A stretch of 64,000 nt of DNA from Sinorhizobium meliloti (GTDB taxonomy: Bacteria > Pseudomonadota > Alphaproteobacteria > Rhizobiales > Rhizobiaceae): NCBI RefSeq assembly GCF_035610345.1, contig NZ_CP141212.1:315976-379975 (forward strand), read 5' to 3'. The notes below the pieces were generated by a model that saw nothing but the letters and a program-made list of their open reading frames with translations, was not told the DNA's origin and ran no database searches. This document shows positions 7,713 to 15,837 of the stretch, in pieces. The stretch's first letter is position 1; each line of letters opens with the position of its first letter. A program made the position numbers and the translations under genes.

Positions 7713-9236
7713 ATGCGGATGAATTTGGCGACGGCACCTGAAGGTTTTCAGGCCGGAAGCAATCAGTCTCAGGCGGCGGGGGAAAAACACGACATGCGGC
7801 ATGACGCACTGTTTGAGCGGGTAAGTGCGCGCTTGAAAGCCCAGGTCGGACCGGATGTCTTCGCAAGTTGGTTTGGACGCCTCAAGCTCCATTCAGTGTC
7901 GAAAAGCGTCGTGCGCCTCTCGGTCCCAACGACTTTTCTGAAGTCCTGGATCAATAATCGCTATCTCGATCTGATCACCACGCTCGTCCAGCAGGAGGAC
8001 GGCGAAATACTGAAGGTGGAGATCCTCGTGCGCACTGCGACCCGCGGTCATCGCCCGACGGCTCCTGAGGAGAGCGTTGCCGCGGTTGCCGAAGCGGCGC
8101 CCGTCTCTCCTTCCCGCCGTTCGGCGGCCCCCTCCGTGGCAATTGCCGCCGCCACGGTTGCGGCAGCTCCGGCGAGACCCGTCCAGGCGCCGCTTTTCGG
8201 CTCGCCTCTCGATCAGCGCTACGGTTTCGATAGTTTCGTAGAGGGCTCGTCGAACCGGGTCGCGCTCGCGGCAGCGCGTACGATTGCCGAGGCCGGCGCC
8301 GGCGCCGTGCGCTTCAATCCGCTTTTCATCCATTCGAGCGTTGGTCTCGGCAAGACGCATCTCCTGCAGGCGATCGCTCTCGCGGCCCTCCAGAGTGCGC
8401 GCGCGCCGCGCGTCGTCTATCTCACGGCCGAATATTTCATGTGGCGTTTCGCAACGGCGATCCGCGACAACGACGCGCTGTCGCTGAAGGAATCGCTTCG
8501 CAACATCGACCTTCTCATTATCGACGACATGCAGTTCCTGCAGGGCAAGTCGATCCAGCACGAGTTCTGCCATCTGTTGAACATGCTGCTCGACTCCGCC
8601 AAACAGGTGGTCGTCGCCGCCGACCGTGCACCCTGGGAGCTGGAATCGCTCGACAGCCGCGTTCGCTCGCGCCTGCAAGGCGGCGTGGCGATCGAGATGG
8701 AAGGGCCGGACTACGAGATGCGCCTGGAAATGCTGAAGCGTCGTCTCGAAGCGGCGCGCCAGGACGATGCCTCGCTCGAGATTCCGCCCGAGATCCTGAG
8801 CCACGTCGCCCGCAACGTGACAGCCAGCGGCCGCGAACTCGAGGGCGCCTTCAATCAGCTTCTCTTCCGTCGCTCCTTCGAGCCGCAGCTTTCGATCGAG
8901 CGGGTCGACGAACTGCTCGGCCATCTCGTCAATGCCGGGGAACCGCGCCGCGTCCGCATCGAAGATATCCAGCGCGTGGTGGCCAAGCACTACAACGTCT
9001 CGCGTCAGGAGCTGGTCTCGAACCGCCGCACCCGCGTCATCGTCAAGCCGCGCCAGATCGCCATGTATCTGTCGAAGACACTGACCCCACGCTCCTTCCC
9101 CGAAATCGGCCGCCGCTTCGGCGGGCGCGATCACACGACCGTGCTCCATGCGGTGCGCAAGATCGAGGAATTGATTTCTGCCGACACCAAGCTCAGCCAC
9201 GAGATCGAGCTTTTGAAGCGACTGATCAACGAATAG
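7713..9236 (+). CDS. dnaA: Chromosomal replication initiator protein DnaA
   Basis: A 507-residue AAA+ initiator that binds DnaA boxes and opens oriC. Domain I is near residues 25-100 ([22 protein letters not shown]). Then comes a linker rich in Ala and Pro, with the AAA+ module behind it. Walker A GLGKTHLL is near residue 211 and Walker [11 protein letters not shown] is near 267-276. The C-terminal domain IV carries the DnaA signature [18 protein letters not shown] near 469-486. The start at 7713 has GGAAGGCGGCAAG just upstream. In-frame ATGs at 7641, 7692 and 7719 are alternatives. No dnaN, recF or gyrB follows. A terminator closes the gene, so it is monocistronic with its own long control region. 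Confidence 0.98.
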   Translation: MRMNLATAPEGFQAGSNQSQAAGEKHDMRHDALFERVSARLKAQVGPDVFASWFGRLKLHSVSKSVVRLSVPTTFLKSWINNRYLDLITTLVQQEDGEILKVEILVRTATRGHRPTAPEESVAAVAEAAPVSPSRRSAAPSVAIAAATVAAAPARPVQAPLFGSPLDQRYGFDSFVEGSSNRVALAAARTIAEAGAGAVRFNPLFIHSSVGLGKTHLLQAIALAALQSARAPRVVYLTAEYFMWRFATAIRDNDALSLKESLRNIDLLIIDDMQFLQGKSIQHEFCHLLNMLLDSAKQVVVAADRAPWELESLDSRVRSRLQGGVAIEMEGPDYEMRLEMLKRRLEAARQDDASLEIPPEILSHVARNVTASGRELEGAFNQLLFRRSFEPQLSIERVDELLGHLVNAGEPRRVRIEDIQRVVAKHYNVSRQELVSNRRTRVIVKPRQIAMYLSKTLTPRSFPEIGRRFGGRDHTTVLHAVRKIEELISADTKLSHEIELLKRLINE

Positions 9237-9262
9237 AAGCAGGTAAGCTCGAAGTTACGAAA

Positions 9263-9285
9263 AGCCCGGTCCGCCGGGCTTTTTT
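9263..9285 (+). terminator. Rho-independent terminator after dnaA
   Basis: AGCCCGG, loop TCCG, CCGGGCT (9263-9280), followed by five more T, 26 bases after the dnaA stop. Confidence 0.88.
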
Positions 9286-9309
9286 GTTGAGCGTTTTTTT
9301 CGCCCCGCT

Positions 9310-9336
9310 TGTCGGCTATCAATACCGCCATTCGTC
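9310..9336 (+). promoter_or_regulatory. Candidate ECF42-type promoter of the DGPF/sigma operon
   Basis: TGTCGG (9310-9315), a 17-base spacer and CGTC (9333-9336) lie 25 bases before the ATG of the DGPF-domain gene. Group ECF42 sigma factors are reported to recognise a TGTCGA-like -35 and a short CG(A/T)C-like -10 upstream of their DGPF partners. The match supports autoregulation of this operon. It was read by eye. Confidence 0.45.
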
Positions 9337-9360
9337 TTCAGACCAGAGCGGAGATTTTCA

Positions 9361-9735
9361 ATGCTTTACGCCGTGCTTTGCTACAACGATGAAAGCGTCA
9401 CCAGTGCCTGGAGCAAGGAGGAGGACGAGCGGGTCATGCGTGATCTGAGCGCCGTCCAACGCAAATATGTCGAAGCGGGCAAGCTGGGGCCCGTGGCGCG
9501 CCTGGTGCCGACGACGGCGGCGGCGACGCTGCGCCACAGCGCCGGCGAGACGATCGTCATCGACGGCCCCTTCGCCGAGACCAAGGAACAGTTGCTCGGC
9601 TTCTATCTGATCGATTGCGCCTCGCTGGACGAGGCGCTCGACTTCGCGCGCGATCTGAGTAACGCCAATCCGAGCACGGGCTCCTACGAAGTCCGGCCGC
9701 TCGCGCTTTATAAACCCGGTGAGTTGCCCTCATGA
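9361..9735 (+). CDS. YCII-related / DGPF-domain protein, partner of an ECF42 sigma factor
   Basis: A 124-residue protein of the YCII-like ferredoxin-like fold (DGPF domain). It starts MLYAVLCYND and contains the name-giving VIDGPFAETKEQLLGFYLIDC at about residues 62-82. The ending EVRPLALYKP is typical of the family. Such proteins are nearly always encoded beside ECF42 sigma factors. Their biochemical role is unknown; they are probably targets or modulators of the sigma factor. The stop overlaps the ATG of the sigma gene (ATGA at 9732-9735), so translation is coupled. Confidence 0.87.
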   Translation: MLYAVLCYNDESVTSAWSKEEDERVMRDLSAVQRKYVEAGKLGPVARLVPTTAAATLRHSAGETIVIDGPFAETKEQLLGFYLIDCASLDEALDFARDLSNANPSTGSYEVRPLALYKPGELPS

Positions 9736-11003
9736 CCGACACAGGCTGGATCGATCTTGCTCTTGTTTCCGCGCGGCCGCAGGCAATGGGTGCGCTGCTG
9801 CGCTACTTTCGCAATCTCGATCTGGCGGAGGAGGCATTTCAGGAGGCCTGTATCCGGGCGCTGAAAAACTGGCCCCGTACCGGTCCGCCGCGCGATCCCG
9901 CCGCCTGGCTCATCTTCGTCGGACGCAATAGCGGCATCGACAAGGTGCGGCGGCAGTCGCGCGAGACGGCGCTGCCCCCGGAGGAACTGCTCTCCGACCT
10001 CGAAGACCGGGAGAGCGAGCTCGCCGATCGCCTCGACGGGGCGCATTACCGCGACGACATCCTGCGGCTGCTCTTCGTCTGCAGCAATCCGACGCTTCCG
10101 GCAACCCAGCAGATCGCGCTTGCACTGCGCATCGTATCGGGGCTCTCCGTCAGGCAGATCGCCCGTGCTTTTCTCGTCAGCGAAGCCGCGATGGAGCAGC
10201 GCATCACCCGCGCCAAGGCCCGCGTGGCGGCCGCCGGCATCCCGTTCGAGACACCCGATGCCGCCGATCGCGCCGAGCGGCTCGCTGCGGTCGCGACGAT
10301 GATCTATCTCGTCTTCAACGAGGGTTATTCGGCGATGAACGGCGCCGAGGGCGTCTCCGCCGATCTTTGCGACGAGGCGATCCGCCTGTCGCGGCTGCTG
10401 CTGCGGCTGTTTCCCGCCGAGCCGGAAATCATGGGACTGACGGCACTTCTGCTGCTCCAGCATTCGCGCGCCCGCGCGCGCTTCGATGCCAATGGCGCCG
10501 TCGTCCTGCTCGAAGATCAGGATCGGCGGCTCTGGAGCCGGCCGATGATTACCGAGGCGCTGGCGATGATCGACAAGGCAATGCGCCATCGCCGCCCCGG
10601 GCCTTACCAGATACAGGCAGCGATCGCCGCCCTGCACGCCCGCGCCGAACGTCCTGAGCAGACGGATTGGGAGGAGATCGACCTCCTCTACCAGGCGCTC
10701 GAGCGCCTGCAGCCCTCTCCGGTCGTCACGCTCAATCGCGCGGTCGCCGTCTCCAAACGGGAGGGAGCGGAGGCCGCACTGGCCATGGTGGAGCCCCTTG
10801 GCGAGAGGCTTTCCGGCTATTTCTATTATCATGGCCTGCGCGGCGGCCTTTTGAAGCAACTCGGCCGGGCATGCGAGGCGCGCACCGCCTTCGACCGGGC
10901 GGTCGCACTGGCCACCAACGCGGCCGAAGCGGCCTATATCCGCATGCAGCTCGATCACCTCGCGGCCGAGCCGGCGACGGTCGCGGAAGAAGAAGAGCGA
11001 TAA
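9732..11003 (+). CDS. ECF42-group sigma factor with C-terminal repeat extension
   Basis: A 423-residue sigma factor, more than twice the usual ECF length. The sigma-2 region is at about residues 10-85 (LRYFRNLDLAEEAFQEACI ... PAAWLIFVGRN). The sigma-4 helix-turn-helix is at about 125-165 (SGLSVRQIARAFLVSEAAM). Residues about 180-415 form a helical extension with TPR-like repeats (for example LYQALERLQPSPVVTLNRAVA). This architecture, with a DGPF gene directly upstream, defines group ECF42. In that group the C-terminal domain, not an anti-sigma factor, controls activity. No anti-sigma gene is nearby. The inducing signal is unknown. Confidence 0.9.
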   Translation: MTDTGWIDLALVSARPQAMGALLRYFRNLDLAEEAFQEACIRALKNWPRTGPPRDPAAWLIFVGRNSGIDKVRRQSRETALPPEELLSDLEDRESELADRLDGAHYRDDILRLLFVCSNPTLPATQQIALALRIVSGLSVRQIARAFLVSEAAMEQRITRAKARVAAAGIPFETPDAADRAERLAAVATMIYLVFNEGYSAMNGAEGVSADLCDEAIRLSRLLLRLFPAEPEIMGLTALLLLQHSRARARFDANGAVVLLEDQDRRLWSRPMITEALAMIDKAMRHRRPGPYQIQAAIAALHARAERPEQTDWEEIDLLYQALERLQPSPVVTLNRAVAVSKREGAEAALAMVEPLGERLSGYFYYHGLRGGLLKQLGRACEARTAFDRAVALATNAAEAAYIRMQLDHLAAEPATVAEEEER

Positions 11004-11076
11004 TTTTTTCTGACCCCTGTCGGCAGGCGGCATCCTCTTTCGTCCTTGGAATGAACCAACATGGAGGAACTCGAAA

Positions 11077-11559
11077 ATGACTGCAGCGACCGACACCAAT
11101 TCCGGCGGCGAACGCGAACTGGTTCTGACCCGGCTGATCGATGCCCCGCGCGAGAAGGTCTACCGGGCCTTCACCGAAGCCGGGCTTCTGAAGCAGTGGT
11201 TCGCCCCTCTGCCGTGGACGATCACGGAAGCGGAGCTCGACGTCAGGGCGGGCGGCATCAACCGCTTTGTCATGCGCTCGCCCGAGGGCGAACTCTATCC
11301 CAATCAGGGCGTCTATCTGGAAGTCGTGCCGAACGAGAAGATCGTCGTCACCGATGCCTTTACGGAAGCCTGGAAGCCGTCCGAGAAGCCGTTCATGACG
11401 GCGGTCATGACCTTCGAGAACGAGGGCGGCAAGACCCGCTATACGGCCCGCGCGCTCCATTGGAGCGTCGAGGACCGCGATGCCCATGAGAAGATGGGCT
11501 TCCACGAGGGCTGGGGCCAATGCGCCGATCAGCTTGCAACACTCGTTGCGAAACTCTGA
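11077..11559 (+). CDS. SRPBCC/AHSA1-domain protein (activator of Hsp90 ATPase homologue 1-like)
   Basis: A 160-residue START-like (SRPBCC) protein. Family features are the N-terminal ELVLTRLIDAPREKVYRAFTE, the KQWFAPLPW loop, GGINRFVMRSPEG, and the C-terminal helix HEKMGFHEGWGQCADQLATL. These proteins bind hydrophobic ligands in a helix-grip cavity, and the ligand here is unknown. A ribosome site GGAGG lies 13 bases before the ATG. It is the third gene of the ECF42 cluster, 73 bases after the sigma gene, and AHSA1 proteins recur in such clusters. This suggests it is one of the sigma-controlled effectors. Confidence 0.85.
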   Translation: MTAATDTNSGGERELVLTRLIDAPREKVYRAFTEAGLLKQWFAPLPWTITEAELDVRAGGINRFVMRSPEGELYPNQGVYLEVVPNEKIVVTDAFTEAWKPSEKPFMTAVMTFENEGGKTRYTARALHWSVEDRDAHEKMGFHEGWGQCADQLATLVAKL

Positions 11560-11574
11560 GAGGAGGACGGGGTC

Positions 11575-12441
11575 ATGACCATTACCGGGAGCAGCAATGC
11601 GGCCATTTCGGAGATCGAGGAGGTAATCGGGGGCTGGGCGGAGGCGCTGCGCCGGAAGGATGCCGCCCGCGTCCTCGCCCACGGCACGGACGATTGCCTC
11701 GTCTTTTCCCTGGCGCCGCCCCTCAAGGCCTCCGACGCAGATGCCGGCGGCCTCGAGCAGTGGTTCTCCACGTGGAAAGGACCGCTCGGCTTCACCCTTG
11801 AGGATCTCGACGTTTCGGTGAGCGGCGACGTCGCCTTCGCCACTGCGCTGACGCATCTTTCCGGCGAGAAGCACGATGGTCAGAAGGCGGCGCTCTGGTA
11901 TCGCCTGACCTTGGGCCTGACGCGCACCGACAAGGGATGGAAGATCGCCCATCAGCACGAATCCGTTCCCTTCTACATGGACGGGAGCTTCAAGGCGGCG
12001 ATCGACCTCGATCCCCGATCCGAGGTCGACTGGCAAGCACCGTCGCGCCCGCCCATGCCCGGCGTCATCGCCTATCTCAACGTGGAGGATGCAGATGCGG
12101 CGGCGGCCTTCTACGTCCGCGCTTTCGGCGCCAAGGAGGAGGACCGCAAACTTGCCCAGGACGGAAAGCGCCTCATCCACTGCCACCTGACGATCAATGG
12201 CGGCGCATTGATGCTGAACGATCCCTTCCCGGAATTCGGCCATCCCTGGAAGCCGCCGGAGGGCTTCGTGCTGCACCTCGTCGTCGACGACGCGGATTTC
12301 TGGTGGAAACGGGCGGTGGAGGCCGGCGCGGAGGTGACGATGCCGCTGGAGATCGCCTTCTGGGGCGATCATTACGGCCAGCTCAAAGATCCCTTCGGGG
12401 TTACCTGGGGGATCGTCGCACCGGTGAAGGAAGGCGGTTGA
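11575..12441 (+). CDS. Fusion of a SnoaL-like (NTF2) domain and a VOC/glyoxalase domain
   Basis: A 288-residue two-domain protein. Residues about 8-135 form a SnoaL/NTF2-like domain (EVIGGWAEALRRKDAARVLA; GWKIAHQHESVPFYMDGSF near the end, typical of DUF4440-like proteins). Residues about 155-285 form a PhnB-like VOC domain (PGVIAYLNVEDADAAAAFYVRAFGA ... GDHYGQLKDPFGVTWGIVAP). Both folds can bind small organic or metal-chelating ligands. The GAGGAGG site and 15-base spacing from the SRPBCC gene place it last in the ECF42 operon. The fusion suggests that two usually separate effectors act together. The substrate is unknown. Confidence 0.85.
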   Translation: MTITGSSNAAISEIEEVIGGWAEALRRKDAARVLAHGTDDCLVFSLAPPLKASDADAGGLEQWFSTWKGPLGFTLEDLDVSVSGDVAFATALTHLSGEKHDGQKAALWYRLTLGLTRTDKGWKIAHQHESVPFYMDGSFKAAIDLDPRSEVDWQAPSRPPMPGVIAYLNVEDADAAAAFYVRAFGAKEEDRKLAQDGKRLIHCHLTINGGALMLNDPFPEFGHPWKPPEGFVLHLVVDDADFWWKRAVEAGAEVTMPLEIAFWGDHYGQLKDPFGVTWGIVAPVKEGG

Positions 12442-12457
12442 ACCGCTCGGCCCGCGA

Positions 12458-13639
12458 TCAGCAGGCGAGGTCGGCCACCACGGCGTCGAGGATCAGCATT
12501 CCGGCGGGCGTGCAGCGCAGCCGCGAATTGCCGATCCGTTCGATGAAACCATGCTCGATCAGGAACTCTTCCCGGGCCGGATCCGGATCGCGGCCCGAGA
12601 GGGTCTGCCAGCGGGCGAGATCGACGCCTTCGCGCAGCCTCAACCCCATCAGCAAAAGCTCGTCGGCCTGCGCCTCGAAATCGAGCAGTTCCCGCTCGAT
12701 CAGGCCTTCGCCGCACTCTTCGACGCGTTGCAGCCATGCCTCGGGGTTGCGCTCGGTTGCGGTCGCGATCTTACCTGATCCGATCGCCAGCCGCCCGTGG
12801 GCGCCGGGGCCGATGCCCGCATAGTCGCCGTAGCGCCAATAGGTGAGGTTATGCCGGCTCTCGGCCCCCGGCCGGGCATGGTTGGAGACCTCATAGGCCG
12901 GCATGCCGATCGCGGCGGTGATCTCCTGCGTGGCCTCGTAGAGAACAGCCGACTGCTCGCCATCCGGAACGACGAGCTTGCCTGCCTTGTGCAGGCCGTA
13001 GAAGGGCGTCCCTTCCTCGATTGTAAGCTGGTAGAGCGACAGATGATCGACGGCGTAGGAAACCGCCTCCTTCAGTTCGCGCTCCCATTCCTCAACCGTC
13101 TGGTTCGGCCGCGCATAGATCAGGTCGAAGGACATCCGCGGAAAGATCTCGCGGGCGAGCCGCACGGCCTTCAACGCATTCTCGACATCGTGCAGCCGCC
13201 CGAGAAATTTGAGGTCACGGTCGTTGAGAGCCTGGACGCCGAGCGAGACGCGGTTGACGCCGGCCGCCCTATAGCCGCGGAAGCGCGTCGCCTCGACGCT
13301 GGAGGGGTTCGCCTCCATGGTGATCTCGATGCCATCGGGCACGTGCCAATGCCGGGCAATGCCGTCGAGGATCGCCTCCACCGTCTGAGGCTCCATCAGC
13401 GACGGGGTACCCCCGCCCATGAAAATGCTGGTGACGGTTCTCGGACCGGAAAGCGCGCGCACCGCAGCCATTTCCTTCAGAAATGCGGCGACGAAGCGAG
13501 GCTGATCCACCGGCTGGTGGCGCACATGGCTATTGAAGTCGCAATAGGGGCATTTCGCCGCGCAGAACGGCCAGTGCACATAGACCCCGAAACCGGGATC
13601 CATGCCGTCACCGATCGCTGAAAGCGGGGCTATCTGCAT
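12458..13639 (-). CDS. hemW: Radical SAM heme chaperone HemW (annotated as HemN-like)
   Basis: A 393-residue radical SAM protein. The cluster motif CAAKCPYC is near residues 27-34, and GGGTPSLM and VSLGVQALNDRDL follow. The HemW-specific HNxxYW motif (HNLTYWRYGDYAGIGPGAHG) separates it from true coproporphyrinogen dehydrogenase HemN. A C-terminal HemN-type winged domain follows. HemW is thought to deliver heme to respiratory enzymes. Its start is 11 bases from the rdgB stop, a conserved rdgB-hemW pair. An alternative ATG lies at 13603. It converges on the ECF42 cluster, with a gap of 16 bases. Confidence 0.9.
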   Translation of the reverse strand: MQIAPLSAIGDGMDPGFGVYVHWPFCAAKCPYCDFNSHVRHQPVDQPRFVAAFLKEMAAVRALSGPRTVTSIFMGGGTPSLMEPQTVEAILDGIARHWHVPDGIEITMEANPSSVEATRFRGYRAAGVNRVSLGVQALNDRDLKFLGRLHDVENALKAVRLAREIFPRMSFDLIYARPNQTVEEWERELKEAVSYAVDHLSLYQLTIEEGTPFYGLHKAGKLVVPDGEQSAVLYEATQEITAAIGMPAYEVSNHARPGAESRHNLTYWRYGDYAGIGPGAHGRLAIGSGKIATATERNPEAWLQRVEECGEGLIERELLDFEAQADELLLMGLRLREGVDLARWQTLSGRDPDPAREEFLIEHGFIERIGNSRLRCTPAGMLILDAVVADLAC

Positions 13640-13650
13640 CGTCTCTCTAC

Positions 13651-14295
13651 TCAGGCGCCGAGACAGGTTTCGGCGAACAGCTTGAATGCGCGGGCGCGGT
13701 GCGACAGAGCCTCGGGATCGCCGGGCTTCCAGCCATGCTTCTCCTCCGCACTCATTTCGCCGAATGTGGTGTCGTAGCCCTTCGGTTGGAAGACCGGATC
13801 GTAGCCAAAGCCGCTGGTGCCGCGCGGCGGCCAGACGACATAACCCTCGACCTCGCCGCGAAAGAGCTCGACATGCCCGTCCGGCCAGGCAAGGCAGAGA
13901 ACGGACACGAAGCGTGCGGTACGGCTTTCGGGCGCCACCGAACCCTTGTCGCGGAGCGCCTCTTCGACCTTTTCCATGGCCATCTGGAAGTCGCGGCTGC
14001 CGTCCTCACGTTCGGCCCAGTTGGCCGTGTAGACGCCGGGGGCGCCGCCGAGCGCGTCGATGGCAAGACCGGAATCGTCCGAAAGCGCCGGCAGTCCGGA
14101 GGCCCTGGCCGAGGCGAGCGCCTTGATCGTCGCGTTCTCCTCGAAGGTCGTGCCGGTCTCATCCGGCTCGACGAAATCGAGATCGGCTGCCGATTTCGCC
14201 TCGAAGCCGAGTGGCCCGATGAGGTCGCGGATCTCACGGATCTTGCCGGCATTATGGCTCGCGACGACGAGCGTCTTGTCGATCAGTCTGCGCAT
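13651..14295 (-). CDS. rdgB: dITP/XTP pyrophosphatase (RdgB/HAM1 family)
   Basis: A 214-residue house-cleaning nucleotidase that hydrolyses dITP, XTP and similar non-canonical purine triphosphates to monophosphates. It thereby protects DNA from base-analogue incorporation. Family motifs are [14 protein letters not shown] at the N terminus, [26 protein letters not shown], and the C-terminal [27 protein letters not shown] with SHRARA. It is upstream of hemW on the same strand. Three genes in this stretch (mutM, rdgB, mutS) guard DNA against damaged nucleotides or mispairs, but they are not one operon. Confidence 0.94.
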   Translation of the reverse strand: MRRLIDKTLVVASHNAGKIREIRDLIGPLGFEAKSAADLDFVEPDETGTTFEENATIKALASARASGLPALSDDSGLAIDALGGAPGVYTANWAEREDGSRDFQMAMEKVEEALRDKGSVAPESRTARFVSVLCLAWPDGHVELFRGEVEGYVVWPPRGTSGFGYDPVFQPKGYDTTFGEMSAEEKHGWKPGDPEALSHRARAFKLFAETCLGA

Positions 14296-14325
14296 CTGTT
14301 CCGTTCCGTTCAGGTTCTGCCGAAA

Positions 14326-14757
14326 TCAATCCTTGGCCCAGAGGCCCGCTTCCGCGCATTCCAGGCTGTTGCCGGCCGGATCGCGGAAATAGAATGAGCG
14401 GGCGCCGTTCGGCCAGCGGACATCCGCCTCGATCGCAACCCCGGCTGCCTCCAGTTTAGTCTTCCAGGCGTCGAGCGCCTCCGCGGCGACCCGGAAGCAC
14501 ATGTGCCCGTTGCCTTTCGTCCCGTGCGGAGGCACGGGAAGTGCGCCCGGTGCAGGCGGCTTCACCGTCTCCGCCGGGTTGAAGATCAGCAGCACGCCTT
14601 CGCCGCAGCGGAAGAAGACATGGCGACTGCCGGCGCGCGTGATCCTTTCAAGGCCGAGGACCGTTCCGTAGAAGGCCTCGGCCTGATCGAGATCGTCCGC
14701 GTAAAGCGCGGTTTCCAGAATGCCTTCGAATGTCGGCACCGGACCGGTTCCTCTCAA
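14326..14757 (-). CDS. VOC (glyoxalase/bleomycin resistance) family protein
   Basis: A 143-residue single-chain vicinal-oxygen-chelate protein with two beta-alpha-beta-beta-beta units: EGILETALYADDLDQAEAFYGTVLGLE, and near the C terminus SFYFRDPAGNSLECAEAGLW. Possible metal ligands are a His in HMCFRV and the Glu in SLEC. The substrate cannot be told from sequence. It lies 30 bases upstream of rdgB on the same strand and may be co-transcribed with rdgB-hemW. The start at 14757 is plausible, but no strong ribosome site is seen. Confidence 0.82.
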   Translation of the reverse strand: MRGTGPVPTFEGILETALYADDLDQAEAFYGTVLGLERITRAGSRHVFFRCGEGVLLIFNPAETVKPPAPGALPVPPHGTKGNGHMCFRVAAEALDAWKTKLEAAGVAIEADVRWPNGARSFYFRDPAGNSLECAEAGLWAKD

Positions 14758-14764
14758 GTGATCC

Positions 14765-14808
14765 AGAGCACTTCCGGAAAGCCATGACGGTGTTCCGTCC
14801 GGAGGTGC
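14765..14808. repeat. Degenerate RIME-like palindrome remnant
   Basis: GCACTTCCGGA (14769-14779) faces TGTTCCGTCCGGAGGTGC (14791-14808). The second arm is nearly the reverse complement of the GCACTTCCGGACGGAAAAC core seen in the two fuller elements at 46.1 and 61.0 kb. It lies between the VOC gene and rph and looks like a decayed or partial copy. Confidence 0.4.
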
Positions 14809-14860
14809 ATATTGTCGAAGCGTCAGATTATCTCACTGCTGCCGTGCAGCAGAGAGCAGT

Positions 14861-15580
14861 CTAGCCTGCTATCGCCTGCTTCTGCATTTCGACGAGTTCG
14901 GCAATGCCGTTCTTGGCGAGCAGCATCAGGCTTGCAAATTCTTCTTCGCTGAAGGGCTTGCCTTCCGCCGTTCCCTGGATCTCGACCAGGCCGCCGCTGC
15001 CCGTCATCACGAAATTGGCATCCGTCTCCGCAGCCGAGTCTTCCAGATAATCGAGGTCGATAACCGGCTGGTTGGCGAAGATGCCGCAGGAAATGGCGGC
15101 CACATGATCTTTCAGGACCTTCTCCAGCTTGACCATGTTGCGCGCTTCCATCCACTTCAAACAGTCGTGGAGGGCGATCCAGGCGCCGGTGATCGACGCT
15201 GTGCGCGTGCCGCCGTCGGCCTGAAGCACGTCGCAGTCGATCGAGATCTGACGTTCGCCGAGCGCCGGAAGATCTACCACGGCTCTGAGCGACCGCCCGA
15301 TCAGCCGCTGGATCTCCTGCGTGCGGCCGCTCTGCTTGCCGGTCGCCGCCTCGCGCCTCATGCGCTCGCCGGTCGCGCGCGGCAGCATGCCGTATTCCGC
15401 GGTGATCCAGCCCTTGCCGCCGTTGCGCAGCCACGCCGGAACTTTTTCCTCCAGGCTGGCGGTGCACAGAACATGCGTGTCGCCGAAGCGTACCAGGCAG
15501 GATCCTTCCGCATGCTTGGAGAAATTGCGCTCGAACGAGACCTTGCGCATTTGGTCGATTTTTCTACCGGATGGCCGCAT
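14861..15580 (-). CDS. rph: Ribonuclease PH
   Basis: A 239-residue phosphorolytic 3'-5' exoribonuclease that trims tRNA 3' ends and forms a hexameric ring. Motifs include the N-terminal [56 protein letters not shown] and [21 protein letters not shown]. The C terminus has the usual [21 protein letters not shown]. The start at 15580 has AGGAG 7 bases upstream. Upstream in-frame extension to 15781 is not conserved. It is divergent from hrcA with about 260 bases between them, a classic rph/hrcA arrangement in alphaproteobacteria. Confidence 0.95.
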   Translation of the reverse strand: MRPSGRKIDQMRKVSFERNFSKHAEGSCLVRFGDTHVLCTASLEEKVPAWLRNGGKGWITAEYGMLPRATGERMRREAATGKQSGRTQEIQRLIGRSLRAVVDLPALGERQISIDCDVLQADGGTRTASITGAWIALHDCLKWMEARNMVKLEKVLKDHVAAISCGIFANQPVIDLDYLEDSAAETDANFVMTGSGGLVEIQGTAEGKPFSEEEFASLMLLAKNGIAELVEMQKQAIAG

Positions 15581-15837
15581 CGTCAACTCCTGTCGATCCC
15601 GACTGCATGTTGCTTCGAGTCCTGTTCGGTTCAAGGACAAGATCATGCAGAATTCAAAGTGCTCCAGCGGCCTTTGCGCGTCTGAAGACACGCGGCGCTT
15701 TCGTGAGCCTTCTAGATCATGGCGTGGGCAAAGGGAACCGCTTGATGTCGAAGCTTCGCAGTGATTTTTCCCTTTTGCCATTCCCCGTGCGGATCACTAT
15801 ATTCTTTGCGAACACGGAATACTGATCACGGAGTGAC

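Noticed and set aside
12427..12445. Terminator at GCGGTTGAACCGC after the SnoaL-VOC gene
   Set aside because: The palindrome includes the stop codon and would have a one-base loop with no T run, so it is unlikely to be a functional hairpin.
15581..15837. CIRCE element (TTAGCACTC-N9-GAGTGCTAA) at hrcA
   Set aside because: No copy is present in the rph-hrcA gap or before grpE. In alphaproteobacteria CIRCE is usually at groESL.
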